Assembly: GCA_025642065.1 (NCBI GenBank)
Contig: JAODUP010000469.1
Coordinates: 1 to 64,000, forward strand
From: Paralvinella palmiformis
Lineage: Eukaryota > Annelida > Polychaeta > Terebellida > Alvinellidae
Direction of reading: 5' to 3'
Length of the DNA: 64,000 nt
Shown here: one piece after another, positions 33,851 through 56,830 of the stretch
Position numbering within the stretch: the first letter of the stretch is position 1
Layout: every line of letters starts with the position of its first letter
Program-made: the position numbers and the translations under genes
Notes under the pieces: model-generated
Seen by the model: the letters and a program-made list of their open reading frames with translations, nothing else
Database searches by the model: none
Told to the model about the DNA's origin: nothing

Positions 33851-34550
33851 GTCACCCTCAGTGAGGTTCAGCTGTTATAAAGCCTGGCCTCTGTTTATTT
33901 GTCATCCTCAGTGAGGTTCAGTTGTCATAAAGCCTGGCCTCTGTTTATTTGTCATCCTCAGTGAGGTTCAGTTGTCATAAAGCCTGGCCTCTGTTTATTT
34001 GTCATCCTCAGTGAGGTTCAGTTGTCATAAAGCCTGGCCTCTGTTTATTTGTCATCCTCAGTGAGGTTCAGTTGTCATAAAGCCTGGCCTCTGTTTATTT
34101 GTCATCCTCAGTGAGGTTCAGTTGTCATAAAGCCTGGCCTCTGTTTATTTGTCATCCTCAGTGAGGTTCAGTTGTCATAAAGCCTGGCCTCTATTTATTT
34201 GTCACCCTCAGTGAGGTTCAGCTGTTATAAAGCCTGGCCTCTGTTTATTTGTCATCCTCAGTGAGGTTCAGTTGTCATAAAGCCTGGCCTCTGTTTATTT
34301 GTCATCCTCAGTGAGGTTCAGTTGTCATAAAGCCTGGCCTCTGTTTATTTGTCATCCTCAGTGAGGTTCAGTTGTCATAAAGCCTGGCCTCTGTTTATTT
34401 GTCATCCTCAGTGAGGTTCAGTTGTCATAAAGCCTGGCCTCTGTTTATTTGTCATCCTCAGTGAGGTTCAGTTGTCATAAAGCCTGGCCTCTGTTTATTT
34501 GTCATCCTCAGTGAGGTTCAGTTGTTATAAAGTTTGGCCTCTGTTTACAC
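33131..34550 (+). repeat. 50-bp minisatellite, about 24 copies
   Basis: The unit begins GTCATCCTCAGTGAGGTTCA and ends CTGTTTATTT, exactly 50 bp. Five copies lie at 33131-33380 and 19 at 33601-34550. Early copies carry TTGAGG or GTGGGG variants, and a CACCCTCA/GCTGTTAT variant appears at 33851 and 34201, 350 bp (seven units) apart, which points to block-wise amplification. No spacers, so not a CRISPR array. Confidence 0.95.
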
Positions 34551-35035
34551 CTGAGAGTATTATTACACCTTTATATTATTTTAGCATCAAAGGCGCCAAA
34601 TCCGGCCCCGATTATACCCTAGAGGACCTGTAGTACAGGTGATGTAGTACAGGTGATGTAGTACAGGTGATGTAGTACAGGTGATGTAGTACAGGTGATG
34701 TAGTACAGGTGATGTACTATAGGGTTGCTGATGTTGGACCTTAGTTCTAGACAGGACACGATGATATCATAATTGTATCATCCTCTAATTTGATTTTGTA
34801 CTCGGTACGTCATTAGTTGACCTAGTTAAATGTAACCATTATGTCAGGTGTTTCGTTACCATAGTTACTAGTGTTTATCTGTTGTTCGATGATGATCATT
34901 CCCGAGATGTCGATAAGATGTGATTATTTTCAGGTGCTTATTTTTAGAATATTCAGATCAGATTAACCGAGACTGATGTAGATATTGAATATTGTTCAAT
35001 TTGCGAATAAAATATCTGATACTAAGAGACGATGC
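34551..35035. other. Unique spacer with a 14-bp repeat
   Basis: Six tandem copies of TAGTACAGGTGATG lie at 34631-34714. The remainder has no recognised gene. Confidence 0.8.
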
Positions 35036-35049
35036 TACTGTGTTCTGTT

Positions 35050-35352
35050 TGGAAGTCGGAGAGAGCGGGGGTGAAATGTGGAGGGAGAGGGTGAAATATG
35101 AGGGAGAGGGGGAAGAGTGAGAGAAAGGTGGAGGAGAGGAAAGTTGGATGAAGAGAGTGAGAGAAAGGTGGGAGAGAGGGGAAGACGGATGTAGAAAGTG
35201 ACAGAGCGAGTGGGTGAGTGAGTGAGCGAGCAAGTGAGACCGAGAGAGAGGGGGGGGTGAGTAGGTAGAGAGAGAGCTAGGGGGTGATCGATGCAGGGGA
35301 AGGGAGGCACAGAGAGAGGGGAGGTGTGGGAAAGAGGGGGGGGGTCATTTGA
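35050..35352. repeat. Purine-rich GA/GGGA low-complexity tract
   Basis: About 300 bp of almost pure purine on the plus strand (GAGAGAGGGG and GTGAGTGAGCGAG words). Open frames on the minus strand (Ser/Pro/Leu-rich) are products of this composition. Confidence 0.85.
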
Positions 35353-35559
35353 AAGAGGTGAGGAATGTGTGACGGGGAAAGAAACATAAGAATAGAATGA
35401 AGATTTCAAGTGTCTCATTTTGTCTTCGATTTATAATCGAGAAATCAAACTCATCAATCAGTCACGTGGTCTGCTCGTCTTGAACAATATTCACGAGATA
35501 TATGAACGGATATTGTCTAATATGACAAATATGGTAATATTTCTCTAACTGTCAGTGAA

Positions 35560-35975
35560 TGACATCTCGATGTGTCTCGTCTTCCTCCTACATCACTGAG
35601 TAGATATGTGATTCGAAGTATTATCTTCCTCCGTACATCACAGAGTAGATATGTGATGTGATGTCTCGTCTTCCTCCTTACATCACTGAGTAGATATGTG
35701 ATTCGAAGTATTATCTTCCTCCGTACATCACAGAGTAGATATGTGATGTGATGTCTCGTCTTCCTCCTTACATCACTGAGTAGATATGTGATTCGAAGTA
35801 TCATCTTCCTCCGTACATCACAGAGTAGATATGTGATGTGATGTCTCGTCCTCCTCCTTACATCACTGAGTAGATATGTGATGTGATGTCTCGTCCTCCT
35901 CCGTACATCACTGAGTAGATAGGTAATGTGATGTCTCGTCTTCCTCCTTACATCACTGAGTAGATATGTGATGTG
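35560..35975. repeat. 45-bp tandem repeat, about nine copies
   Basis: The unit has TACATCACTGAGTAGATATG followed by TGATGTGATGTCTCGTC or TGATTCGAAGTATTATC variants alternating with a 90-bp higher-order period. Because 45 is a multiple of three, the minus strand stays open as a 155-codon frame of 15-residue repeats (HHITYLLSDVRRKTR). It has no other sign of being a gene. Confidence 0.9.
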
Positions 35976-36663
35976 ATATCTCACCGGGACGACACGAGCT
36001 CGTTACTGGATACCGGGCTCAGATAACGAATTCCGTGAATACTCTTGGCAAACGTTCATTCACCAATCCAGTGATTATTGATCATAATCGATCTCTGATG
36101 ATTACAGCTTTGTTATTAGACAGAGAAGTAATACAAAGTGTACTACGATATTCCGTAATATTTCAAATATCGATAACAAATTCTCATTTATCAACGTACT
36201 CGAACGTGGCTGAAACACGATTGGTATTAACACATAACAACAAAATTAACACGGTGTATTCACATCAACATATTTGCATATATTTGTAAAGGATTCTTCT
36301 TTGCCCTTTTCTCTTCCTCGCAGATGGGCAAGAATTTTATTAATTTTTTCGTCTTCTTCTAAGTCGAGCAAGTGCCTAATATTTAACTATTAAGTAACGC
36401 ACGCAGCAAGCATCAGAATGCATGATGATTGGTGGTCGGATCATTGCCGTGGACTCTCAACTCCTTGTTGACTCGCCAGTCCAATGTCCGATATATCCAA
36501 GGCTATAGATGACATTCGGGATATGCGCTGTCCATATATACATAGATGCGATACAACGTTCTGTACGTTATGTACTTAAGTATTGGTCACCAAACTGCCT
36601 CATCATCGTGATCTTCAATGGATCATCACCTCACAACAAATAGAGTATATAGCGGACTGGAAT
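35976..36663. other. Intergenic spacer
   Basis: AT-rich unique sequence. No gene, repeat array or conserved motif recognised. Confidence 0.5.
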
Positions 36664-36866
36664 CATGATGATGATGATGATGATGATTGGTGTTTTACGG
36701 TCACTTTTGTACACTTGGTAGGCTAAATGGGCCGAGCGACCTCCAACGGTAATGAAGCGAAGTCAAAGATGAAACAACCTTCCGATATGGCCACACCGAT
36801 ATTCGAACACGGGTGATAGCGATCTGTGATCCAACACGCTACCGGTAGAGCACGGAGGCGCCCCCC
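36664..36866 (-). mobile_element. SINE family 1, reverse copy
   Basis: A (GAT)n tail complement, then GTTTTACGGTCACTTTTG, the body, the box B complement (ATTCGAACACGGG) and the head complement ending GGAGGCGCCCC. Confidence 0.92.
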
Positions 36867-39200
36867 GCAATTGAATGCAAACTGTTATGTCAGAATATGG
36901 AATATATTGATGCGTATATAAAAATTTGCTATGAATGTTTATCTCGCGATTTATAAAGACACCCGTGTATGGCGAAGAAATCCTGAAAACATTCACTATA
37001 GCACTACAAATGTTCCTTTTTCCCCATTTGAACACTTCCTAGGTATTATTCGTATCCCGGTCTGTGTTCGTTGAACAATGAATTATTGTTACCCGTATCC
37101 GAGTCAATAATCCCATACGTCTTCCGTTATTACGGATCGGTTCATCGCCTGAGTGAGTCCATTGTTCTCCGAGTTGGTCTCCCTTTGTCGTGCTGGGTCA
37201 GTGATACCATGTCATCGCTGTCATAAACGTCATTTACATCCCGCCATAAACTAGCACGGGATGAGATTACTGACCATAAAGTGACATTTGATTGTGTAAT
37301 GTCACATAATCTCCCACAATGGAGACGATTAGTTATCATCGGAGACGTCTGGAGAATCAAGGATCACGATAAAGGTCAACGGATAGAACTGCTAAAGGAA
37401 GGAAATGGAAAATGTGCTCCAGAACGATGCCATTATGTGCTAAAGCAGATATCAGGTAACTATCGGATAACATTGTCTACGCTCTCTCTATTTATATTAA
37501 TAATTCATAATTTTCGTGTTTAAGGATAATTTTAACTAGATTTCCCTCGTTCATAATAAAGAATGCTATTATCATTTGCATCTGCCTTCTGTTTTCATGG
37601 ATTCCTTTTTCTTAATTATTAAAAATGCCTTGGTCAAACCTTCCGCATGAAAATCTTTCACCCCCCCCCCTCTCTCTCTCTCTATCTCTGTGTGTGTTTA
37701 CGAAGCCGCTTCATGCCATAATAGTTTATTATAATTAGTATAACTTTAAAGGCAGCAGTTACTATTTAACTTGTACCCGATCCTCCATTGCGCCTACTCA
37801 CCATTGTCCACTCGATCACGTGACCGATGACCTATCAGTCCGCTGAAATAGATCGCTTCCGTCTATGCTGTCCCGCGGCTGTGCGGGAAATCGCTATTTC
37901 GGCGCCGTCATTGCTCACGTGATCGGCGCGTTTCCGACATCGGGGCCGGTCGCATTGTTTTTTGAATTATTAGAATTTTATCGCGCGCGCGTGAGTACGC
38001 GCCGCCCAGCCATCGCAGAAGACACGCTGTCTGCCCGCGCCGATGACCTGTCAAAGTTAGAGCCGGGACCAATCCGTCACAGGACTATTGGATGAAGCGA
38101 AAACGTGGACATTCACAGTCTAGTGGACCAAACAAGGCCACATCGCGTTTTGCCTCGGAACCACGCGACGCTATATAGACCATGGTATAGTGGACCAGAC
38201 AAAACGACGTAGACTATTGTATAGCGAACCAGACAATACCGTATAGTATCATGGATCAGACAAAACCATAATATAGCACGAAATATAATGTGCGATAGAA
38301 TCCTATAGAGATTCTATTGGATATCACCTCCCCCCTGGAAGTTCCAAAGTAATACGATCCAGACTACAGTATAGCGGTCAGTACAACAAAACATGTAGGG
38401 GGATCGAGTGGGGAGTACACGCCAAAAAAAGAGATTATATCTATTTGATCCAGCCTTGGACTGGGACGGAGTGATCCAGATGGCATTAGGTAGTTTGGGA
38501 ACCAGCCCAGCTAACACGATGTATTCCGGATATTCTAAACAACAAGACGAGTTTCAAAATAGACAACAATTTACGAGAGCAAAAACGTAAATTATTGTTT
38601 GTAGTGTATCGAATATCTTAGAGTAGACTATACCACACCATAACAGCATATGGACTGTCACAGAGTAGACTTTATCCAAACGCGTATACTACTTCAGGCT
38701 ATTCGAAGTTGTGGGTAGACTAAGGAGAGGCTACTCGAAAACGAGGCGAACAGAACGAACAACGATAAATAAACCGCCACGTGGTAAGTTACTTTGTGTA
38801 AACAGCTGACTGAAGACAACAGTAACTGTGTTGTTGTTGTTGTTGTTGTTGTTGTCGAAGGACAGACTCGGTACACAGATAGTGGTACCCAGATAGTCCA
38901 AATGATGCCCTTAGGCTGACGGGTTAGTCCTTGTTGGCGTCCCGGTGTAGCAGCAACACGCTCGTTGGCATCATCTGGTCGCCAGCCCGCAGTACAGGCG
39001 TCCTCGGCTTGATCCTTGTGGGCCCGGAGACATCCCATTAATACGAACACATATCGCGTTTACAAGCGAGCATAAATACATCCCGATAATCCGTAACCAA
39101 TAGGTAATATACGTGTATACCAGAGACGGGTTCGTTGTTAACCGTAACGTGATATTAATACCAAAAAGGAAATTACGCCTCAACATAGCCCAGCTAACCG
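36867..39200. other. Intergenic region with a CpG-rich patch
   Basis: No gene established. A GC/CpG-rich patch at about 37860-38060 (CCCGCGGC, CACGTGATCGGCGCG, GCGCGCGCG) resembles a promoter or CpG island and contains a spurious-looking 76-codon frame. (GTT)n/TTG repeats lie at 38828-38860. Repeated ATAG-CCAGACAA words lie at 38170-38290. An open frame at 37281-37460 ending in a possible donor (ATATCAG|GTAACT) is unassigned. Confidence 0.45.
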
Positions 39201-39290
39201 CCCGTATTTTATGACACCACGTGACATGTCCCGCGGCCACGTGACAAAGATGGCTGACAGAGACAATGACCCCTATTTAACAAAACGTAA
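39201..39290 (+). promoter_or_regulatory. Promoter-like segment with paired E-boxes and candidate first exon
   Basis: Two CCACGTGAC E-box elements lie at about 39218 and 39237, separated by CCGCGG. They are followed at once by ACAAAGATGGCTGACAG, a good initiation context. The frame reads MADRDNDPYLTK and runs into AAAC|GTAAGT, a plausible donor at about 39287. No downstream exon could be identified, so this is only a candidate transcription start and first coding exon on the plus strand. Confidence 0.3.
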
Positions 39291-39301
39291 GTTGTTCTCT
39301 C

Positions 39302-39328
39302 TGAGTGTGTATGTGTGTGTGTGCGTGT

Positions 39329-39360
<32 letters not shown>

Positions 39361-39362
39361 TT
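39302..39362. repeat. (GT)n microsatellite
   Basis: GTGTGTGTGC and GTGTGAGTG interruptions within a GT tract. Confidence 0.9.
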
Positions 39363-39812
39363 AGTTCACTTAACAACGCCACTAATAAGGTAAAAAGTGC
39401 CCGGGTAAATGATGAAGAATGAACGTTAATGAGAAGCGCTTTAAGAACACGTGATCTGAGACGGGGTTATCACGTGATGTATCACTGGCTCGTCCGATAC
39501 TGACGTGACTTAGCCCCGGGAGGCGTCCCCCCTCTGGGATCTGGCTATAATTTGTGGATTTAATGAGACGACGGACATCTGCGAACTACTCCGGACGGGC
39601 GAGTATGATGACATCAGACGGAACACGGAGACACGGCCCGAGATTGTTTCTCTGAACAAATCTGGAAAAGATCGGACTGCGATGACACGCAGCGTACGAA
39701 ATGGCTCAGTGAAATAGTGCCCGCCGCGGAAGTCGTGTCTGTTACGTTTGCTGAAGCTAAATGATATGGTATAGCTATGCCGAGTTACCTAGGAATTGTC
39801 AGTGTTAGTGAA

Positions 39813-39857
39813 AATATGAAACACACAATTCAGATTCTGAATTGTGTGTTTCATATT
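39813..39857. repeat. Perfect 45-bp palindrome
   Basis: Two perfectly complementary 22-base arms (39813-39834 and 39836-39857) flank a single T. The centre reads TTCAGATTCTGAA. It could form a cruciform or an RNA hairpin. AATTCC-rich repetitive sequence follows directly (39865-39955). Confidence 0.9.
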
Positions 39858-39864
39858 CCTGTTC

Positions 39865-39955
39865 CAGTTTCAACTCCAATTCCATTTTTTAGATTAAGCA
39901 ATTCCAATTGCGGTGGAATTGCCCATCAATTTCAATTCCAGAATTGAATTGACTC
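39865..39955. repeat. AATTCCA-rich short-word repeat
   Basis: TTCCAGTTTCAACTCCAATTCC, CAATTCCAATTG, GGTGGAATTGCC and CAATTCCAGAATTGAATTG are variations on AATTCCA and its complement. Confidence 0.7.
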
Positions 39956-40149
39956 CATGTCTGATTCAGAGGTGTCACCGGGACAAATGATATTTACAGA
40001 TACAATTGGACATAGGAGAATAATAATATTAATCGTATCTAATCTATCTTTTAATCGAAGGCTTCCGGCGAGAGCGGGGACATTTAGTGCACATCAAAAG
40101 AAGGTTGGAACGCCATCTTTAACCCCATTCCTCTCAAGTGACGATGATG

Positions 40150-40305
40150 TATCTTTGGCCTCATGGGTAGGGCGTGAGACTACTTGCCTATGGCTATGGT
40201 CATTCTGTGCGGGAGGTCGCAGGTTCGCGCCTCGACCGTGGCACTATGGTAGGAGTAGTTTATCATCCAGCAAGACAACTGGGTAGGTTTTCTCCATCGA
40301 ACATG
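40150..40305 (+). mobile_element. tRNA-derived SINE head, family 3
   Basis: Box A-like TGGCCTCATGGGTAGGGCG at 40156 and box B-like CAGGTTCGCGCCTCGACC at 40220, with the usual spacing. The body GGTAGGAGTAGTTTATC and GGGTAGGTTTTCTCC resembles nothing else in the window. Confidence 0.55.
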
Positions 40306-41216
40306 CCATAAATTCTAAATTTATTTAGAACTAATCTCGTGTGGAAGCTATAAATCACAGACCATATGCGTCTTCTTATTTGAGGTTGCCAGCCACGTTA
40401 AAAACTGCCATTTCGGCCATTAGTAGTATTATTGTAACTGAGATCGTCTTGGCCAATCTTCCACGATGTCTCCCATCCACTTACAGCGCCGTGCCCTATC
40501 ATTCTAACCGGTTCCTGTAATGCCCGACCCGCGGGTAAGCGAGAGCGTGCCATCGATATGAAGTGTAACAAGAAGCGCATCTTCATCGATTTAAAGAGTT
40601 CGGCGTGTTTGGAACGCATCTGACGGCGGTGGGCGGGGTGGGGGTGATCCTCGGGGCCAAGAATCATGAGTACAAACATTACCCTTTGTCCTTGCCCGGT
40701 TCGTGTCCATTGATCTCGCGCCCGGATGACGTGGAACACTCGAGACGCTGTTAAGGTGATTACTCGCAAATGGATGCGTTTCCTTATAAGCTCCGCTCCT
40801 TGCCTTCTCCTGACGGTGGAAGTGTCCTGACGCGTGGTGGCGTTGGTAGCGCGAGGCGGCGGAGGGGGGGGGGGTGAATGTTAAGTTTGGAAGGTTCTCA
40901 ACGCGCGTGTACCGGACTTGTTCGGGGGATTACTGTCAGGACTTCCGACGAGTCTCCGGACTGGAAGCCGGTTTAAGATCCAGGACTGTGGATAAGTGGT
41001 TTATCCAACACGTTCGTGCGTCGTAGATAGCGTTCGGGATTGAGTGGACAAGTGATGGGCGTGTTAATTAGGGAGCTGACGGACTCCAGACATCGTTCCG
41101 TTAAGGTTTTCTAATTAGCTTTGGTAGTGGGTTTTATGAAATGACCAGAACTCCATCATAAACAGTTATCTTACAAAAACTTACAAACATTCACCATAAA
41201 CCCATATTTATAATTT
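40306..41216. other. Intergenic, GC-richer stretch
   Basis: No gene recognised. A minus-strand 123-codon frame at 40398-40769 has no identifiable domain. A poly-G tract lies at 40865-40875. Confidence 0.45.
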
Positions 41217-41362
41217 GGGTGAGTGAGTGAGTGAGTGAGTGAGTGAGTGAGTGAGTGAGTGAGTGAGTGAGTGAGTGAGTGAGTGAGTGAGTGAGTGAGT
41301 GAGTGAGTGAGTGAGTGAGTGAGTGGTGAGTGGTGAGTGAGTGAGTGAGTGAGTGAGTGAGT
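41217..41362. repeat. (GAGT)n microsatellite
   Basis: About 145 bp of GAGT with two GTGGTGAG interruptions near 41323-41336. Confidence 0.95.
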
Positions 41363-41529
41363 TGTATGGGTGGGTGTGTTGTTATTGGATGGATTGGTTG
41401 GTTGGATGGAGATTATGAGATGCATGGGAAGTTAGCGGACTAGGTGTGTGCTCATATCTCGGGAAAATATCTGGCTATTTTCGGGCTATTTTCTAATGAA
41501 ATAAGAGATGACTGGATGAAACAACCCAC

Positions 41530-41620
41530 AGACACGAAACACCGGGGATTCGAACCTCGTCCTCAGTGCGTTATGCAGGACAGCGCGCTACCAATTACGC
41601 AATTACAACACCCACACGTT
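41530..41620 (-). mobile_element. tRNA-derived SINE head, family 4
   Basis: The minus strand reads TAATTGGTAGCGCGCTGTCC (box A) then GAGGTTCGAATCCCCGG (box B). It has no family 1 body. Confidence 0.55.
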
Positions 41621-41865
41621 ACCGAATGGAACATTTCCCTTATTACTCCCCCCCCCCCGGCATATAATACCGACAACACTTGGTCGAGTTTATGACACTT
41701 TTAGTATCGATCGTTATTGATGAAGGGAGAGAGAGTGAGGGGGGGTTTCTTTGACCTATAGACCGCTTAGTCCTCGTCGAAGTGGTACTTCTGTCTTAAA
41801 ATGGACTCCGTAAACAAACGCATAAAATAAACGTCAATATAAGGATTAGAAAAGAACTAATAATC

Positions 41866-42465
41866 CCGCTGATGATGATGATGATGATGTTGATGATGAT
41901 GAGTATGATTATGATTATGATTATGATGATGATGATGATGATAGAAAACAGATTCAGCCATAATCGTTTTAATCTGAATAAAGAAGTAATTTTATGTTTT
42001 GGGTTAAGTCGCAGATGAGATCCTGATGCTGTTCTTGCTACTACTACTATTGTTACTACTTCCACTACCACAATTAATACTACTAATAGGAGTTGTAGTA
42101 CTAGTACTACTACTAGTTCTACTATGATTACTACTATTACTACTACTACCTCTACTACTACTACTATTACTACTACCTCTACTACTACTACTACTACTAC
42201 TACTACCTCTACTACTACTACTACTACTATTACTACTACTATTACTACTACTACTACTACTATTACTACTACTATTACTATTACTACTACTACCTCTACT
42301 ACTACTACTACTAATATTACTACTACTACTACTATTACTACTACTACTATTACTATTACTACTACTACTACAACTACTACTAGTAGTTGTAGTACTAGTA
42401 GAAGTAGGAGTAGTAATACTAGTTCTACTATTATTACTACTAGTACTATTATAACTGCCCGTGTG
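41866..42465. repeat. (GAT)n and (ACT)n trinucleotide tracts
   Basis: GAT/TTA trinucleotide repeats lie at 41866-41945, then a long (ACT/ATT)n array at about 42033-42460. The array ends in an inverted AGTAGTTGTAGTACTAGTAG segment. The long poly-Thr frame at 42124-42585 is a translation of the repeat. Confidence 0.93.
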
Positions 42466-44116
42466 TGTGTGTATTTAAATTGTGGTGTTTATTATTTTTT
42501 TGCTAGTTTGTTTTTATATATTTCTCTTTATCTATTGCCGTGTTGTATGTTTAAAGCCATCCTCATCAACAAGTTATTGTCTTAAGATTTTATTTATAAT
42601 TTATACGTCAGCTAAACGCATCATTTCACAAAGACGAATAATGATCCAAGCACGCACAGTATGTCTCCGGAGCTGGCAATATTGATGATATTCGACCAGC
42701 CAGCCAGCCAGCTGGACCACTCGACAGCTGGCCCCAGCTGCGCAGATGGCGGCCATCTGACGCACCGATGTAGGATGACCGACTGATCGGACGTGCATAC
42801 CGTGACATGGAAAATAATAATTGATAAAATAATATACATTTATATAAACAATAGAATCAGTGAGACATCATTGGCGACGCTTCCAACTGATGTCACGATA
42901 TAATTAATACAGACAAGGTAACTTCTTGTCTTAATTACCTAATTAACTAGCTCATAATATCTTCCCTGGCAGTTTCTTCACGTTATATTAATATATTAAC
43001 CAAACTACTTTCACGGGCTACGAATGACAATACGTACCAAATAGGATGTGCGTGTGTATGTCTGTTTATGTATGTGTGTGTGCGTGAGCGCGCGCGCGCG
43101 CTCGGGTGTTTGTGTGGCGGGCACGTGTGTGTGTGTGTGTGTGAAGTAGTTCGTACATTCGTGGTTTTAACCCGTTCACTACGGGAACATAATATAGTCC
43201 GACCAACTTCTGGCATGTAAACAGCGACAGGAATTCCCACGATTAATCAGCCAATCAGCGACCTCGGAATATCCAATAAGAGGACCGGAAACGTCTCCCC
43301 AAATATGGCATAAACTGGTCCATCTAGAATTACGCTTAATCGACAGTTACTGCGCCTGACCCATTATGTTCAATTATGATACATGGCGCAAAAGAGAGAC
43401 GGACGGACAGACGAGTTTAACAACACTCTCGACATAATTTGTGTACCAAAAGTCATCTGGATTTCATCGAGACACACACACACACACACACACACATTAT
43501 AGTACAATCCCAACGCGGGATTACAATGCACCAGAACATCCAGGCACAACGTTATCCGTGGAATATTTATAATCCGTCAGAAGCGACTCCTAACCGGAAC
43601 TATACAAGCCTTGACCCGAGTTTGTGGCTCGTATTACTGCGCTAAAGCGAAGACCGATTGGAAGGCAGCGAGTTTGGGTCTCCGGAGATTTGTCTGTTTT
43701 TTATCTGTTTTGGCTGACATTTTCGGGTGTGTCACGGCCGGTGAACGTTTCTGACAGTTCGTCAAGTTTAGACTGACGCCGTCTTAGTTGCTTCGGGTCC
43801 GTGTCTGGTCGTACCGCCGATACATCCGCCGTTTCGAAGATCCAGACATAATCCGTACGCGGTTGGCATCCGGAGGCAGCTGTGTCCAGCTAAAATCGAC
43901 CACACTCACGCGCATGCACACACGGGCACACATACACATCTATATATCTAACCACCTGTCTGAATGACTGACTCACTCACTCACTAACTCACTCTCTCAC
44001 TCACCAACCCCTTTACCACACCAACACCTCCGATACATTCATCATCCGGAGCCGACAGCTGCATTAATATTGTATACGTCCCACACACACCTGTTGTGAC
44101 GTCATCGGCCGTCGGG
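42466..44116. other. Gap between the two convergent host genes
   Basis: No gene recognised. CAGCCAGC/GCTGGCC-type words lie at 42697-42745 (CCAGCCAGCCAGCC), GT and GCGC tracts at 43045-43142, (CA)n at 43472-43494 and CACTCACT words at 43970-44005. The last part is likely to include the 3' UTR and polyadenylation region of the LHFPL-type gene (minus strand). Confidence 0.5.
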
Positions 44117-56401
<12,285 letters not shown>

Positions 56402-56830
56402 AGCAGGGATCGTTCGTCAATCGATTGAGGGGGCTGCTCGATCCCGAACGGCCGGCGGGCACGCGGCTCCGTCCGCGCGATAAAACGTCCTGCGCGGCTC
56501 GAGCGCGGATCCTGTATCTCGGATTCGCCGCTTAGTCGCCCGGCATCCGAAGAAGCGTTTGGGTTCTAACTACGGGGTGTCTCTTCCAGCACCTATTGTG
56601 CTGCTATCTATCGACGATCCGCACCGACGCGATGAGTCCACACAATGAATATGCCACGCGAAAGGTTCCAGATTTAGTCGTGGTACCGGGTAGAGAACAC
56701 GTCCTGCACTGATCTTGTAGACCATAAGCAGTTATCGTTTACCGTACACCGGCACACCTGGCGATTGTCGTGAAGTGCCCGCTAGATGGCGCTCGGCCGG
56801 CTGTAGGCATCTGAAAACACAAAACAAATT
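56402..56830 (-). promoter_or_regulatory. 5' region of the LHFPL-type gene
   Basis: GC-rich sequence directly upstream of the start codon, probably 5' UTR and promoter. No TATA box stands out. It contains the CTCF-like motif at 56780. A splice acceptor-like site near the ATG cannot be excluded, so further non-coding exons are possible. Confidence 0.35.
56780..56793 (+). promoter_or_regulatory. CTCF-like motif upstream of the LHFPL-type gene
   Basis: CCGCTAGATGGCGC matches the CTCF core CCASYAGRKGGCRS at 13 of 14 positions. It lies about 380 bp upstream of the start codon. Motif match only. Confidence 0.35.

Noticed and set aside
33131..34550. Regular 50-bp repeats resembling a CRISPR array
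   Set aside because: The repeats are head-to-tail without spacers and the window is eukaryotic, so it is a minisatellite.
40398..40769. Minus-strand 123-codon frame possibly from a retroelement
   Set aside because: No reverse transcriptase, integrase or other motif could be recognised in this or the neighbouring frames.
42124..42585. 153-codon poly-threonine frame
   Set aside because: It translates an (ACT)n microsatellite and has no non-repetitive coding part.
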